DNA of 64,000 nucleotides from Rhytidiadelphus loreus (Eukaryota > Streptophyta > Bryopsida > Hypnales > Hylocomiaceae). Under the pieces are notes generated by a model, which worked only from the letters and a program-made list of their open reading frames with translations, was not told where the DNA came from and did not search any database. The stretch spans positions 55,117,025 through 55,181,024 of the forward strand of contig OX344763.1 of assembly GCA_947034895.1 (NCBI GenBank), written 5' to 3'. Both the position numbers and the translations under genes were made by a program. Every line of letters starts with the position of its first letter. Position 1 is the stretch's first letter. Below are positions 37,186 to 51,060 of this stretch, piece by piece.

Positions 37186-40100
37186 TTGTCCAAGTTGCAC
37201 TTATTTCTAAACTCATGCATTCAAAACAATATGCACGTTCGGGTAGTCACTATCTATGATTTTGTGTGTGAAACTAAAAATTGGGGCAACGTTCTTGCCT
37301 TGTACTTTAATGACTGTTCGAAGAAATATAATGTCATGGAAATTCATGTAAAGAAAATGGTAAAACATGTTTGTGCAAGTTGCACTTATTCCTAAACTCA
37401 TGCATTCAAATCAATATGCACGTTCGGGTAGTCACTGTCTATGATTTTGTGTGTGAAACTAAAAATTGGGGCAACGTTCTTGCCTTGTACTTTAATGACT
37501 GTTCGAAGAAATATAATGTCATGGAAATTCATGTAAAGAAAATGGTAAAACATGTTTGTGCAAGTTGCACTTATTCCTAAACTCATGCATTCAAATCAAT
37601 ATGCACGTTCGGGTAGTCACTGTCTATGATTTTGTGTGTGAAACTAAAAATTGGGGCAACGTTCTTGCCTTGTACTTTAATGACTGTTCGAAGAAATATA
37701 ATGTCATGGAAATTCATGTAAAGAAAATGGTAAAACATGTTTGTGCAAGTTGCACTTATTCCTAAACTCATGCATTCAAATCAATATGCACGTTCGGGTA
37801 GTCACTGTCTATGATTTTGTGTGTGAAACTAAAAATTGGGGCAACGTTCTTGCCTTGTACTTTAATGACTGTTCGAAGAAATATAATGTCATGGAAATTC
37901 ATGTAAAGAAAATGGTAAAACATGTTTGTGCAAGTTGCACTTATTTCTAAACTCATGCATTCAAAACAATATGCACGTTCGGGTAGTCACTATCTATGAT
38001 TTTGTGTGTGAAACTAAAAATTGGGGCAACGTTCTTGCCTTGTACTTTAATGACTGTTCGAAGAAATATAATGTCATGGAAATTCATGTAAAGAAAATGG
38101 TAAAACATGTTTGTGCAAGTTGCACTTATTCCTAAACTCATGCATTCAAATGAATATGCACGTTCGGGTAGTCACTGTCTATGATTTTGTGTGTGAAACT
38201 AAAAATTGGGGCAACGTTCTTGCCTTGTACTTTAATGACTGTTCGAAGAAATATAATGTCATGGAAATTCATGTAAAGAAAATGGTAAAACATGTTTGTG
38301 CAAGTTGCACTTATTCCTAAACTCATGCATTCAAATCAATATGCACGTTCGGGTAGTCACTGTCTATGATTTTGTGTGTGAAACTAAAAATTGGGGCAAC
38401 GTTCTTGCCTTGTACTTTAATGACTGTTCGAAGAAATATAATGTCATGGAAATTCATGTAAAGAAAATGGTAAAACATGTTTGTGCAAGTTGCACTTATT
38501 CCTAAACTCATGCATTCAAAACAATATGCACGTTCGGGAAGTCACTGTCTATGATTTTGTGCGTGAAACTAAAAATTGGGGCAACGTTCTTGCCTTGTAC
38601 TTTAATGACTGTTCCAAGAAATATAATGTCATGGAAATTCATGTAAAGAAAATGGTAAAACATGTTTGTCCAAGTTGCACTTATTTCTAAACTCATGCAT
38701 TCAAAACAATATGCACGTTCGGGTAGTCACTGTCTATGATTTTGTGTGTGAAACTAAAAATTGGGGCAACGTTCTTGCCTTGTACTTTAATGACTGTTCG
38801 AAGAAATATAATGTCATGGAAATTCATGTAAAGAAAATGGTAAAACATGTTTGTGCAAGTTGCACTTATTCCTAAACTCATGCATTCAAAACAATATGCA
38901 CGTTCGGGTAGTCACTGTCTATGATTTTGTGTGTGAAACTAAAGATTGGGGCAACGTTCTTGCCTTGTACTTTAATGACTGTTCGAAGAAATATAATGTC
39001 ATGGAAATTCATGTAAAGAAAATGGTAAAACATGTTTGTGCAAGTTGCACTTATTCCTAAACTCATGCATTCAAAACAATATGCACGTTCGGGTAGTCAC
39101 TGTCTATGATTTTGTGTGTGAAACTAAAAATTGGGGCAACGTTCTTGCCTTGTACTTTAATGACTGTTCAAAGAAATATAATGTCATGGAAATTCATGTA
39201 AAGAAAATGGTAAAACATGTTTGTGCAAGTTGCACTTATTCCTAAACTCATGCATTCAAAACAATATGCACGTTCGGGTAGTCACTGTCTATGGTTTTGT
39301 GTGTGAAACTAAAAATTGGGGCAACGTTCTTGCCTTGTACTTTAATGACTGTTCGAAGAAATATAATGTCATGGAAATTCATGTAAAGAAAATGGTAAAA
39401 CATGTTTGTGCAAGTTGCACTTATTTCTAAACTCATGCATTCAAAACAATATGCACGTTCGGGTAGTCACTGTCTATGATTTTGTGTGTGAAACTAAAAA
39501 TTGGGGCAACGTGCTTGCCTTGTACTTTAATGACTGTTCGAAGAAATATAATGTCATGGAAATTCATGTAAAGAAAATGGTAAAACATGTTTGTGCAAGT
39601 TGCACTTATTCCTAAACTCATGCATTCAAAACAATATGCACGTTCGGGTAGTCACTGTCTATGATTTTGTGTGTGAAACTAAAAATTGGGGCAACGTGCT
39701 TGCCTTGTACTTTAATGACTGTTCGAAGAAATATAATGTCATGGAAATTCATGTAAAGAAAATGGTAAAACATGTTTGTGCAAGTTGCACTTATTTCTAA
39801 ACTCATGCATTCAAAACAATATGCACGTTCGGGTAGTCACTGTCTATGATTTTGTGTGTGAAACTAAAAATTGGGGCAACGTTCTTGCCTTGTACTTTAA
39901 TGACTGTTCGAATAAATATAATGTCATGGAAATTCATGTAAAGAAAATGGTAAAACATGTTTGTGCAAGTTGCACTTATTTCTAAACTCATGCATTCAAA
40001 ACAATATGCACGTTCGGGTAGTCACTGTCTATGATTTTGTGTGTGAAACTAAAAATTGGGGCAACGTTCTTGCGTTGTACTTTAATGACTGTTCAAAAAA

Positions 40101-41810
40101 ATATAATGTCATGGAAGTTCATGTAAAGAAAATGGTAAAACATGTTTGTGCAAGTTGCACTTATTTCTAAACTCATGCATTCAAAACAATATGCACGTTC
40201 GGGTAGTCACTGTCTATGATTTTGTGTGTGAAAATAAAAATTGGGGCAACGTTCTTGCGTTGTACTTTAATGACTGTTCAAAAAAATATAATGTCATGGA
40301 AGTTCACGTAAAGAAAATGGTAAAACATGTTTGTGCAAGTTGCATTTATTCCTAAACTCATGCATTCAAATCAATATGCACGTTCGGGTAGTCGTTTTCT
40401 ATGATTTTGTGCGTGAAACTAAAAATTGGGGCAACGTTCTTGCCTTGTACTTTAATGACTGTTCCAAGAAATATAATGTCATGGAAATTCATGTAAAGAA
40501 AATGGTAAAACATGTTTGTGCAAGTTGCACTGATTCCTAAACTCATGCATTCAAAACAATATGCACGTTCGGGTAGTCACTGTCTATGATTTTGTGTGTG
40601 AAACTAAAAATTGGGGCAACGTTCTTGCGTTGTACTTTAATGACTGTTCCAAGAAATATAATGTCATGGAAATTCATGTAAAGAAAATGGTAAAACATGT
40701 TTGTGCAAGTTGCACTTATTTCTAAATTCATGCATTGAAAACAATATGCACGTTCGGGTAGTCACTGTCTATGATTTTGTGTGTGAAACTAAAAATTGGG
40801 GCAACGTTCTTGCCTTGTACTTTAATGACTGTTCCAAGAAATATAATGTCATGGAAATTCATGTAAAGAAAATGGTAAAACATGTTTGTGCAAGTTGCAT
40901 TTATTTCTAAACTCATGCATTCAAAACAATATGCACGTTCGGGTAGTCACTGTCTATGATTTTGTGTGTGAAACTAAAAATTGGGGCAACGTTCTTGCCT
41001 TGTACTTTAATGACTGTTCCAAGAAATATAATGTCATGGAAATTCATGTAAAGAAAATGGTAAAACATGTTTGTGCAAGTTGCACTTATTTCTAAACTCA
41101 TGCATTCAAAACAATATGCACGTTCGGGTAGTCACTGTCTATGATTTTGTGTGTGAAACTAAAAATTGGGGCAACGTTCTTGCCTTGTACTTTAATGACT
41201 GTTCGAATAAATATAATGTCATGGAAATTCATGTAAAGAAAATGGTAAAACATGTTTGTGCAAGTTGCATTTATTTCTAAACTCATGCATTCAAAACAAT
41301 ATGCACGTTCGGGTAGTCACTGTCTATGATTTTGGGTGTGACACTAAAAATTGGGGCAACGTTCTTGCCTTGTACTTTAATGACTGTTCGAAGAAATATA
41401 ATGTCATGGAAATTCATGTAAAGAAAATGGTAAAACATGTTTGTCCAAGTTGCACTTATTTCTAAACTCATGCATTCAAAACAATATGCACGTTCGGGTA
41501 GTCACTATCTATGATTTTGTGTGTGAAACTAAAAATTGGGGCAACGTTCTTGCCTTGTACTTTAATGACTGTTCCAAGAAATATAATGTGATGGAAATTC
41601 ATGTAAAGAAAATGGTAAAACATGTTTGTGCAAGTTGCACTTATTTCTAAACTCATGCATTCAAAACAATATGCACGTTCGGGTAGTCACTGTCTATGAT
41701 TTTGTGTGTGAAACTAAAAATTGGGGCAACGTTCTTTCCTTGTACTTTAATGACTGTTCAAAGAAATATAATGTCATGGAAATTCATGTAAAGAAAATGG
41801 TAAAACATGT
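37186..41810. repeat. 25-unit block, copy 2 of a duplication offset by 5180 bp
   Basis: Matches 32006-36630 unit by unit, including private marks: CTATGGTTTTG (39221), GTGCTTGCC (39406, 39591), TTGCGTTG (39961, 40146), GTCGTTTTC (40331), TTGCACTGATTCC (40516), AATTCATGCATTG (40701), AATGTGATGG (41441) and GTTCTTTCC (41626). Differences seen include CAAATGAATATG at 38111 and TTCAAATCAAT at 40331. Its right end (from 41256) is also the start of the 10-unit HOR series. Confidence 0.93.
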
Positions 41811-43105
41811 TTGTGCAAGTTGCACTTATTCCTAAACTCATGCATTCAAATCAATATGCACGTTCGGGTAGTCACTGTCTATGATTTTGTGTGTGAAACT
41901 AAAAATTGGGGCAACGTTCTTGCCTTGTACTTTAATGACTGTTCAAAGAAATATAATGTCATGGAAATTCATGTAAAGAAAATGGTAAAACATGTTTGTG
42001 CAAGTTGCACTTATTCCTAAACTCATGCATTCAAAACAATATGCACGTTCGGGAAGTCACTGTCTATGATTTTGTGCGTGAAACTAAAAATTGGGGCAAC
42101 GTTCTTGCCTTGTACTTTAATGACTGTTCAAAGAAATATAATGTCATGGAAATTCATGTAAAGAAAATGGTAAAACATGTTTGTGCAAGTTGCACTTATT
42201 TCTAAACTCATGCATTCAAAACAATATGCACGTTCGGGTAGTCACTGTCTATGATTTTGTGTGTGAAACTAAAGATTGGGGCAACGTTCTTGCCTTGTAC
42301 TTTAATGACTGTTCGAAGAAATATAATGTCATGGAAATTCATGTAAAGAAAATGGTAAAACATGTTTGTGCAAGTTGCACTTATTCCTAAACTCATGCAT
42401 TCAAAACAATATGCACGTTCGGGTAGTCACTGTCTATGATTTTGTGTGTGAAACTAAAAATTGGGGCAACGTTCTTGCCTTGTACTTTAATGACTGTTCG
42501 AAGAAATATAATGTCATGGAAATTCATGTAAAGAAAATGGTAAAACATGTTTGTGCAAGTTGCACTTATTCCTAAACTCATGCATTCAAAACAATATGCA
42601 CGTTCGGGTAGTCACTGTCTATGATTTTGTGTGTGAAACTAAAAATTGGGGCAACGTGCTTGCCTTGTACTTTAATGACTGTTCCAAGAAATATAATGTC
42701 ATGGAAATTCATGTAAAGAAAATGGTAAAACATGTTTGTGCAAGTTGCACTTATTTCTAAACTCATGCATTCAAAACAATATGCACGTTCGGGTAGTCAC
42801 TGTCTATGATTTTGTGTGTGAAACTAAAAATTGGGGCAACGTTCTTGCCTTGTACTTTAATGACTGTTCGAATAAATATAATGTCATGGAAATTCATGTA
42901 AAGAAAATGGTAAAACATGTTTGTGCAAGTTGCACTTATTTCTAAACTCATGCATTCAAAACAATATGCACGTTCGGGTAGTCACTGTCTATGATTTTGT
43001 GTGTGAAACTAAAAATTGGGGCAACGTTCTTGCCTTGTACTTTAATGACTGTTCGAATAAATATAATGTCATGGAAATTCATGTAAAGAAAATGGTAAAA
43101 CATGT
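41256..43105. repeat. 10-unit HOR, 1850 bp, copy 1 (X-V-S-N-R-K-o-o-Y-Y)
   Basis: Units: X (41256), V (41441), S (41626), N (41811), R (41996), K (42181), two plain units (42366, and 42551 with GTGCTTGCC) and Y twice (42736, 42921). X, with GGGTGTGACAC, opens every copy of this family. Confidence 0.9.
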
Positions 43106-44955
43106 TTGTGCAAGTTGCATTTATTTCTAAACTCATGCATTCAAAACAATATGCACGTTCGGGTAGTCACTGTCTATGATTTTGGGTGTGACACTAAAAA
43201 TTGGGGCAACGTTCTTGCCTTGTACTTTAATGACTGTTCGAAGAAATATAATGTCATGGAAATTCATGTAAAGAAAATGGTAAAACATGTTTGTCCAAGT
43301 TGCACTTATTTCTAAACTCATGCATTCAAAACAATATGCACGTTCGGGTAGTCACTATCTATGATTTTGTGTGTGAAACTAAAAATTGGGGCAACGTTCT
43401 TGCCTTGTACTTTAATGACTGTTCGAAGAAATATAATGTCATGGAAATTCATGTAAAGAAAATGGTAAAACATGTTTGTGCAAGTTGCACTTATTTCTAA
43501 ACTCATGCATTCAAAACAATATGCACGTTCGGGTAGTCACTGTCTATGATTTTGTGTGTGAAACTAAAAATTGGGGCAACGTTCTTTCCTTGTACTTTAA
43601 TGACTGTTCAAAGAAATATAATGTCATGGAAATTCATGTAAAGAAAATGGTAAAACATGTTTGTGCAAGTTGCACTTATTCCTAAACTCATGCATTCAAA
43701 TCAATATGCACGTTCGGGTAGTCACTGTCTATGATTTTGTGTGTGAAACTAAAAATTGGGGCAACGTTCTTGCCTTGTACTTTAATGACTGTTCAAAGAA
43801 ATATAATGTCATGGAAATTCATGTAAAGAAAATGGTAAAACATGTTTGTGCAAGTTGCACTTATTCCTAAACTCATGCATTCAAAACAATATGCACGTTC
43901 GGGAAGTCACTGTCTATGATTTTGTGCGTGAAACTAAAAATTGGGGCTACGTTCTTGCCTTGTACTTTAATGACTGTTCAAAGAAATATAATGTCATGGA
44001 AATTCATGTAAAGAAAATGGTAAAACATGTTTGTCCAAGTTGCACTTATTTCTAAACTCATGCATTCAAAACAATATGCACGTTCGGGTAGTCACTGTCT
44101 ATGATTTTGTGTGTGAAACTAAAGATTGGGGCAACGTTCTTGCCTTGTACTTTAATGACTGTTCGAAGAAATATAATGTCATGGAAATTCATGTAAAGAA
44201 AATGGTAAAACATGTTTGTGCAAGTTGCACTTATTCCTAAACTCATGCATTCAAATCAATATGCACGTTCGGGTAGTCACTGTCTATGATTTTGTGTGTG
44301 AAACTAAAAATTGGGGCAACGTTCTTGCCTTGTACTTTAATGACTGTTCAAAGAAATATAATGTCATGGAAATTCATGTAAAGAAAATGGTAAAACATGT
44401 TTGTGCAAGTTGCACTTATTCCTAAACTCATGCATTCAAAACAATATGCACGTTCGGGAAGTCACTGTCTATGATTTTGTGCGTGAAACTAAAAATTGGG
44501 GCAACGTTCTTGCCTTGTACTTTAATGACTGTTCAAAGAAATATAATGTCATGGAAATTCATGTAAAGAAAATGGTAAAACATGTTTGTGCAAGTTGCAC
44601 TTATTTCTAAACTCATGCATTCAAAACAATATGCACGTTCGGGTAGTCACTGTCTATGATTTTGTGTGTGAAACTAAAAATTGGGGCAACGTTCTTGCCT
44701 TGTACTTTAATGACTGTTCGAATAAATATAATGTCATGGAAATTCATGTAAAGAAAATGGTAAAACATGTTTGTGCAAGTTGCACTTATTTCTAAACTCA
44801 TGCATTCAAAACAATATGCACGTTCGGGTAGTCACTGTCTATGATTTTGTGTGTGAAACTAAAAATTGGGGCAACGTTCTTGCCTTGTACTTTAATGACT
44901 GTTCGAATAAATATAATGTCATGGAAATTCATGTAAAGAAAATGGTAAAACATGT
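43106..44955. repeat. 10-unit HOR, 1850 bp, copy 2
   Basis: The order is X-V-S-N-R-K-N-R-Y-Y. The R unit at 43846 has GGGGCTACG. Compared with copy 1, the two plain units between K and Y-Y are replaced by a second N-R pair (44216, 44401), so the same period length has different content. Confidence 0.9.
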
Positions 44956-46805
44956 TTGTGCAAGTTGCATTTATTTCTAAACTCATGCATTCAAAACAAT
45001 ATGCACGTTCGGGTAGTCACTGTCTATGATTTTGGGTGTGACACTAAAAATTGGGGCAACGTTCTTGCCTTGTACTTTAATGACTGTTCGAAGAAATATA
45101 ATGTCATGGAAATTCATGTAAAGAAAATGGTAAAACATGTTTGTCCAAGTTGCACTTATTTCTAAACTCATGCATTCAAAACAATATGCACGTTCGGGTA
45201 GTCACTATCTATGATTTTGTGTGTGAAACTAAAAATTGGGGCAACGTTCTTGCCTTGTACTTTAATGACTGTTCGAAGAAATATAATGTCATGGAAATTC
45301 ATGTAAAGAAAATGGTAAAACATGTTTGTGCAAGTTGCACTTATTTCTAAACTCATGCATTCAAAACAATATGCACGTTCGGGTAGTCACTGTCTATGAT
45401 TTTGTGTGTGAAACTAAAAATTGGGGCAACGTTCTTGCCTTGTACTTTAATGACTGTTCAAAGAAATATAATGTCATGGAAATTCATGTAAAGAAAATGG
45501 TAAAACATGTTTGTGCAAGTTGCACTTATTCCTAAACTCATGCATTCAAATCAATATGCACGTTCGGGTAGTCACTGTCTATGATTTTGTGTGTGAAACT
45601 AAAAATTGGGGCAACGTTCTTGCCTTGTACTTTAATGACTGTTCAAAGAAATATAATGTCATGGAAATTCATGTAAAGAAAATGGTAAAACATGTTTGTG
45701 CAAGTTGCACTTATTCCTAAACTCATGCATTCAAAACAATATGCACGTTCGGGAAGTCACTGTCTATGATTTTGTGCGTGAAACTAAAAATTGGGGCTAC
45801 GTTCTTGCCTTGTACTTTAATGACTGTTCAAAGAAATATAATGTCATGGAAATTCATGTAAAGAAAATGGTAAAACATGTTTGTCCAAGTTGCACTTATT
45901 TCTAAACTCATGCATTCAAAACAATATGCACGTTCGGGTAGTCACTGTCTATGATTTTGTGTGTGAAACTAAAGATTGGGGCAACGTTCTTGCCTTGTAC
46001 TTTAATGACTGTTCGAAGAAATATAATGTCATGGAAATTCATGTAAAGAAAATGGTAAAACATGTTTGTGCAAGTTGCACTTATTCCTAAACTCATGCAT
46101 TCAAATCAATATGCACGTTCGGGTAGTCACTGTCTATGATTTTGTGTGTGAAACTAAAAATTGGGGCAACGTTCTTGCCTTGTACTTTAATGACTGTTCA
46201 AAGAAATATAATGTCATGGAAATTCATGTAAAGAAAATGGTAAAACATGTTTGTGCAAGTTGCACTTATTCCTAAACTCATGCATTCAAAACAATATGCA
46301 CGTTCGGGAAGTCACTGTCTATGATTTTGTGCGTGAAACTAAAAATTGGGGCAACGTTCTTGCCTTGTACTTTAATGACTGTTCAAAGAAATATAATGTC
46401 ATGGAAATTCATGTAAAGAAAATGGTAAAACATGTTTGTGCAAGTTGCACTTATTTCTAAACTCATGCATTCAAAACAATATGCACGTTCGGGTAGTCAC
46501 TGTCTATGATTTTGTGTGTGAAACTAAAGATTGGGGCAACGTTCTTGCCTTGTACTTTAATGACTGTTCGAAGAAATATAATGTCATGGAAATTCATGTA
46601 AAGAAAATGGTAAAACATGTTTGTGCAAGTTGCACTTATTTCTAAACTCATGCATTCAAAACAATATGCACGTTCGGGTAGTCACTGTCTATGATTTTGT
46701 GTGTGAAACTAAAAATTGGGGCAACGTTCTTGCGTTGTACTTTAATGACTGTTCGAAGAAATATAATGTCATGGAAATTCATGTAAAGAAAATGGTAAAA
46801 CATGT
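44956..46805. repeat. 10-unit HOR, 1850 bp, copy 3, altered tail
   Basis: X (44956), V, plain (45326, without the S mark), N, R with GGGGCTACG (45696), K, N and R match copy 2. The last two positions are K (46436) and a TTGCGTTG unit (46621) in place of Y-Y. This points to a crossover into material like that at 40516. Confidence 0.85.
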
Positions 46806-47360
46806 TTGTGCAAGTTGCACTTATTTCTAAATTCATGCATTGAAAACAATATGCACGTTCGGGTAGTCACTGTCTATGATTTTGTGTGTGAAACTAAAAA
46901 TTGGGGCAACGTTCTTGCCTTGTACTTTAATGACTGTTCCAAGAAATATAATGTCATGGAAATTCATGTAAAGAAAATGGTAAAACATGTTTGTGCAAGT
47001 TGCATTTATTTCTAAACTCATGCATTCAAAACAATATGCACGTTCGGGTAGTCACTGTCTATGATTTTGTGTGTGAAACTAAAAATTGGGGCAACGTTCT
47101 TGCCTTGTACTTTAATGACTGTTCCAAGAAATATAATGTCATGGAAATTCATGTAAAGAAAATGGTAAAACATGTTTGTGCAAGTTGCACTTATTCCTAA
47201 ACTCATGCATTCAAATCAATATGCACGTTCGGGTAGTCACTGTCTATGATTTTGTGTGTGAAACTAAAAATTGGGGCAACGTTCTTGCCTTGTACTTTAA
47301 TGACTGTTCGAATAAATATAATGTCATGGAAATTCATGTAAAGAAAATGGTAAAACATGT
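46806..47360. repeat. Three-unit insert between 10-unit HOR copies
   Basis: Units: AATTCATGCATTG (46806), a plain unit (46991) and Y with TTCAAATCAAT (47176). The same three-unit order is found at 35521 and 40701, in front of an X unit. It lengthens the X-to-X distance here from 1850 to 2405 bp. Confidence 0.85.
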
Positions 47361-49210
47361 TTGTGCAAGTTGCATTTATTTCTAAACTCATGCATTCAAA
47401 ACAATATGCACGTTCGGGTAGTCACTGTCTATGATTTTGGGTGTGACACTAAAAATTGGGGCAACGTTCTTGCCTTGTACTTTAATGACTGTTCGAAGAA
47501 ATATAATGTCATGGAAATTCATGTAAAGAAAATGGTAAAACATGTTTGTCCAAGTTGCACTTATTTCTAAACTCATGCATTCAAAACAATATGCACGTTC
47601 GGGTAGTCACTATCTATGATTTTGTGTGTGAAACTAAAAATTGGGGCAACGTTCTTGCCTTGTACTTTAATGACTGTTCCAAGAAATATAATGTGATGGA
47701 AATTCATGTAAAGAAAATGGTAAAACATGTTTGTGCAAGTTGCACTTATTTCTAAACTCATGCATTCAAAACAATATGCACGTTCGGGTAGTCACTGTCT
47801 ATGATTTTGTGTGTGAAACTAAAAATTGGGGCAACGTTCTTTCCTTGTACTTTAATGACTGTTCAAAGAAATATAATGTCATGGAAATTCATGTAAAGAA
47901 AATGGTAAAACATGTTTGTGCAAGTTGCACTTATTCCTAAACTCATGCATTCAAATCAATATGCACGTTCGGGTAGTCACTGTCTATGATTTTGTGTGTG
48001 AAACTAAAAATTGGGGCAACGTTCTTGCCTTGTACTTTAATGACTGTTCAAAGAAATATAATGTCATGGAAATTCATGTAAAGAAAATGGTAAAACATGT
48101 TTGTGCAAGTTGCACTTATTCCTAAACTCATGCATTCAAAACAATATGCACGTTCGGGAAGTCACTGTCTATGATTTTGTGCGTGAAACTAAAAATTGGG
48201 GCAACGTTCTTGCCTTGTACTTTAATGACTGTTCAAAGAAATATAATGTCATGGAAATTCATGTAAAAAAAATGGTAAAACATGTTTGTCCAAGTTGCAC
48301 TTATTTCTAAACTCATGCATTCAAAACAATATGCACGTTCGGGTAGTCACTGTCTATGATTTTGTGTGTGAAACTAAAGATTGGGGCAACGTTCTTGCCT
48401 TGTACTTTAATGACTGTTCGAAGAAATATAATGTCATGGAAATTCATGTAAAGAAAATGGTAAAACATGTTTGTGCAAGTTGCACTTATTCCTAAACTCA
48501 TGCATTCAAAACAATATGCACGTTCGGGTAGTCACTGTCTATGATTTTGTGTGTGAAACTAAAAATTGGGGCAACGTTCTTGCCTTGTACTTTAATGACT
48601 GTTCCAAGAAATATAATGTCATGGAAATTCATGTAAAGAAAATGGTAAAACATGTTTGTGCAAGTTGCACTTATTCCTAAACTCATGCATTCAAAACAAT
48701 ATGCACGTTCGGGTAGTCACTGTCTATGATTTTGTGTGTGAAACTAAAAATTGGGGCAACGTGCTTGCCTTGTACTTTAATGACTGTTCCAAGAAATATA
48801 ATGTCATGGAAATTCATGTAAAGAAAATGGTAAAACATGTTTGTGCAAGTTGCACTTATTTCTAAACTCATGCATTCAAAACAATATGCACGTTCGGGTA
48901 GTCACTGTCTATGATTTTGTGTGTGAAACTAAAAATTGGGGCAACGTTCTTGCCTTGTACTTTAATGACTGTTCGAATAAATATAATGTCATGGAAATTC
49001 ATGTAAAGAAAATGGTAAAACATGTTTGTGCAAGTTGCACTTATTTCTAAACTCATGCATTCAAAACAATATGCACGTTCGGGTAGTCACTGTCTATGAT
49101 TTTGTGTGTGAAACTAAAAATTGGGGCAACGTTCTTGCCTTGTACTTTAATGACTGTTCGAATAAATATAATGTCATGGAAATTCATGTAAAGAAAATGG
49201 TAAAACATGT
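47361..49210. repeat. 10-unit HOR, 1850 bp, copy 4
   Basis: X (47361), V with AATGTGATGG (47546), S (47731), N, R, K, two plain units (48656 with GTGCTTGCC), Y and Y. The R unit near 48268 has GTAAAAAAAATGG, a private change. The content follows copy 1 rather than copies 2 and 3. Confidence 0.92.
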
Positions 49211-51060
49211 TTGTGCAAGTTGCATTTATTTCTAAACTCATGCATTCAAAACAATATGCACGTTCGGGTAGTCACTGTCTATGATTTTGGGTGTGACACT
49301 AAAAATTGGGGCAACGTTCTTGCCTTGTACTTTAATGACTGTTCGAAGAAATATAATGTCATGGAAATTCATGTAAAGAAAATGGTAAAACATGTTTGTC
49401 CAAGTTGCACTTATTTCTAAACTCATGCATTCAAAACAATATGCACGTTCGGGTAGTCACTATCTATGATTTTGTGTGTGAAACTAAAAATTGGGGCAAC
49501 GTTCTTGCCTTGTACTTTAATGACTGTTCGAAGAAATATAATGTCATGGAAATTCATGTAAAGAAAATGGTAAAACATGTTTGTGCAAGTTGCACTTATT
49601 TCTAAACTCATGCATTCAAAACAATATGCACGTTCGGGTAGTCACTGTCTATGATTTTGTGTGTGAAACTAAAAATTGGGGCAACGTTCTTTCCTTGTAC
49701 TTTAATGACTGTTCAAAGAAATATAATGTCATGGAAATTCATGTAAAGAAAATGGTAAAACATGTTTGTGCAAGTTGCACTTATTCCTAAACTCATGCAT
49801 TCAAATCAATATGCACGTTCGGGTAGTCACTGTCTATGATTTTGTGTGTGAAACTAAAAATTGGGGCAACGTTCTTGCCTTGTACTTTAATGACTGTTCA
49901 AAGAAATATAATGTCATGGAAATTCATGTAAAGAAAATGGTAAAACATGTTTGTGCAAGTTGCACTTATTCCTAAACTCATGCATTCAAAACAATATGCA
50001 CGTTCGGGAAGTCACTGTCTATGATTTTGTGCGTGAAACTAAAAATTGGGGCAACGTTCTTGCCTTGTACTTTAATGACTGTTCAAAGAAATATAATGTC
50101 ATGGAAATTCATGTAAAGAAAATGGTAAAACATGTTTGTCCAAGTTGCACTTATTTCTAAACTCATGCATTCAAAACAATATGCACGTTCGGGTAGTCAC
50201 TGTCTATGATTTTGTGTGTGAAACTAAAGATTGGGGCAACGTTCTTGCCTTGTACTTTAATGACTGTTCGAAGAAATATAATGTCATGGAAATTCATGTA
50301 AAGAAAATGGTAAAACATGTTTGTGCAAGTTGCACTTATTCCTAAACTCATGCATTCAAAACAATATGCACGTTCGGGTAGTCACTGTCTATGATTTTGT
50401 GTGTGAAACTAAAAATTGGGGCAACGTTCTTGCCTTGTACTTTAATGACTGTTCCAAGAAATATAATGTCATGGAAATTCATGTAAAGAAAATGGTAAAA
50501 CATGTTTGTGCAAGTTGCACTTATTCCTAAACTCATGCATTCAAAACAATATGCACGTTCGGGTAGTCACTGTCTATGATTTTGTGTGTGAAACTAAAAA
50601 TTGGGGCAACGTGCTTGCCTTGTACTTTAATGACTGTTCCAAGAAATATAATGTCATGGAAATTCATGTAAAGAAAATGGTAAAACATGTTTGTGCAAGT
50701 TGCACTTATTTCTAAACTCATGCATTCAAAACAATATGCACGTTCGGGTAGTCACTGTCTATGATTTTGTGTGTGAAACTAAAAATTGGGGCAACGTTCT
50801 TGCCTTGTACTTTAATGACTGTTCGAATAAATATAATGTCATGGAAATTCATGTAAAGAAAATGGTAAAACATGTTTGTGCAAGTTGCACTTATTTCTAA
50901 ACTCATGCATTCAAAACAATATGCACGTTCGGGTAGTCACTGTCTATGATTTTGTGTGTGAAACTAAAAATTGGGGCAACGTTCTTGCCTTGTACTTTAA
51001 TGACTGTTCGAATAAATATAATGTCATGGAAATTCATGTAAAGAAAATGGTAAAACATGT
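49211..51060. repeat. 10-unit HOR, 1850 bp, copy 5
   Basis: Near-identical to copy 4. Differences noticed are GTTCGAAG with AATGTCATGG in the V unit (49396), against GTTCCAAG with AATGTGATGG in copy 4, and the normal GTAAAGAAAATGG in R. Copies 4 and 5 are the cleanest adjacent pair of this family. Confidence 0.93.

Noticed and set aside
32006..41810. The 5180-bp-offset duplication as an assembly artefact
   Set aside because: Not fully excluded, but a few real base differences between the copies and different flanks on each side favour a genuine duplication. Long-read spanning would settle it.
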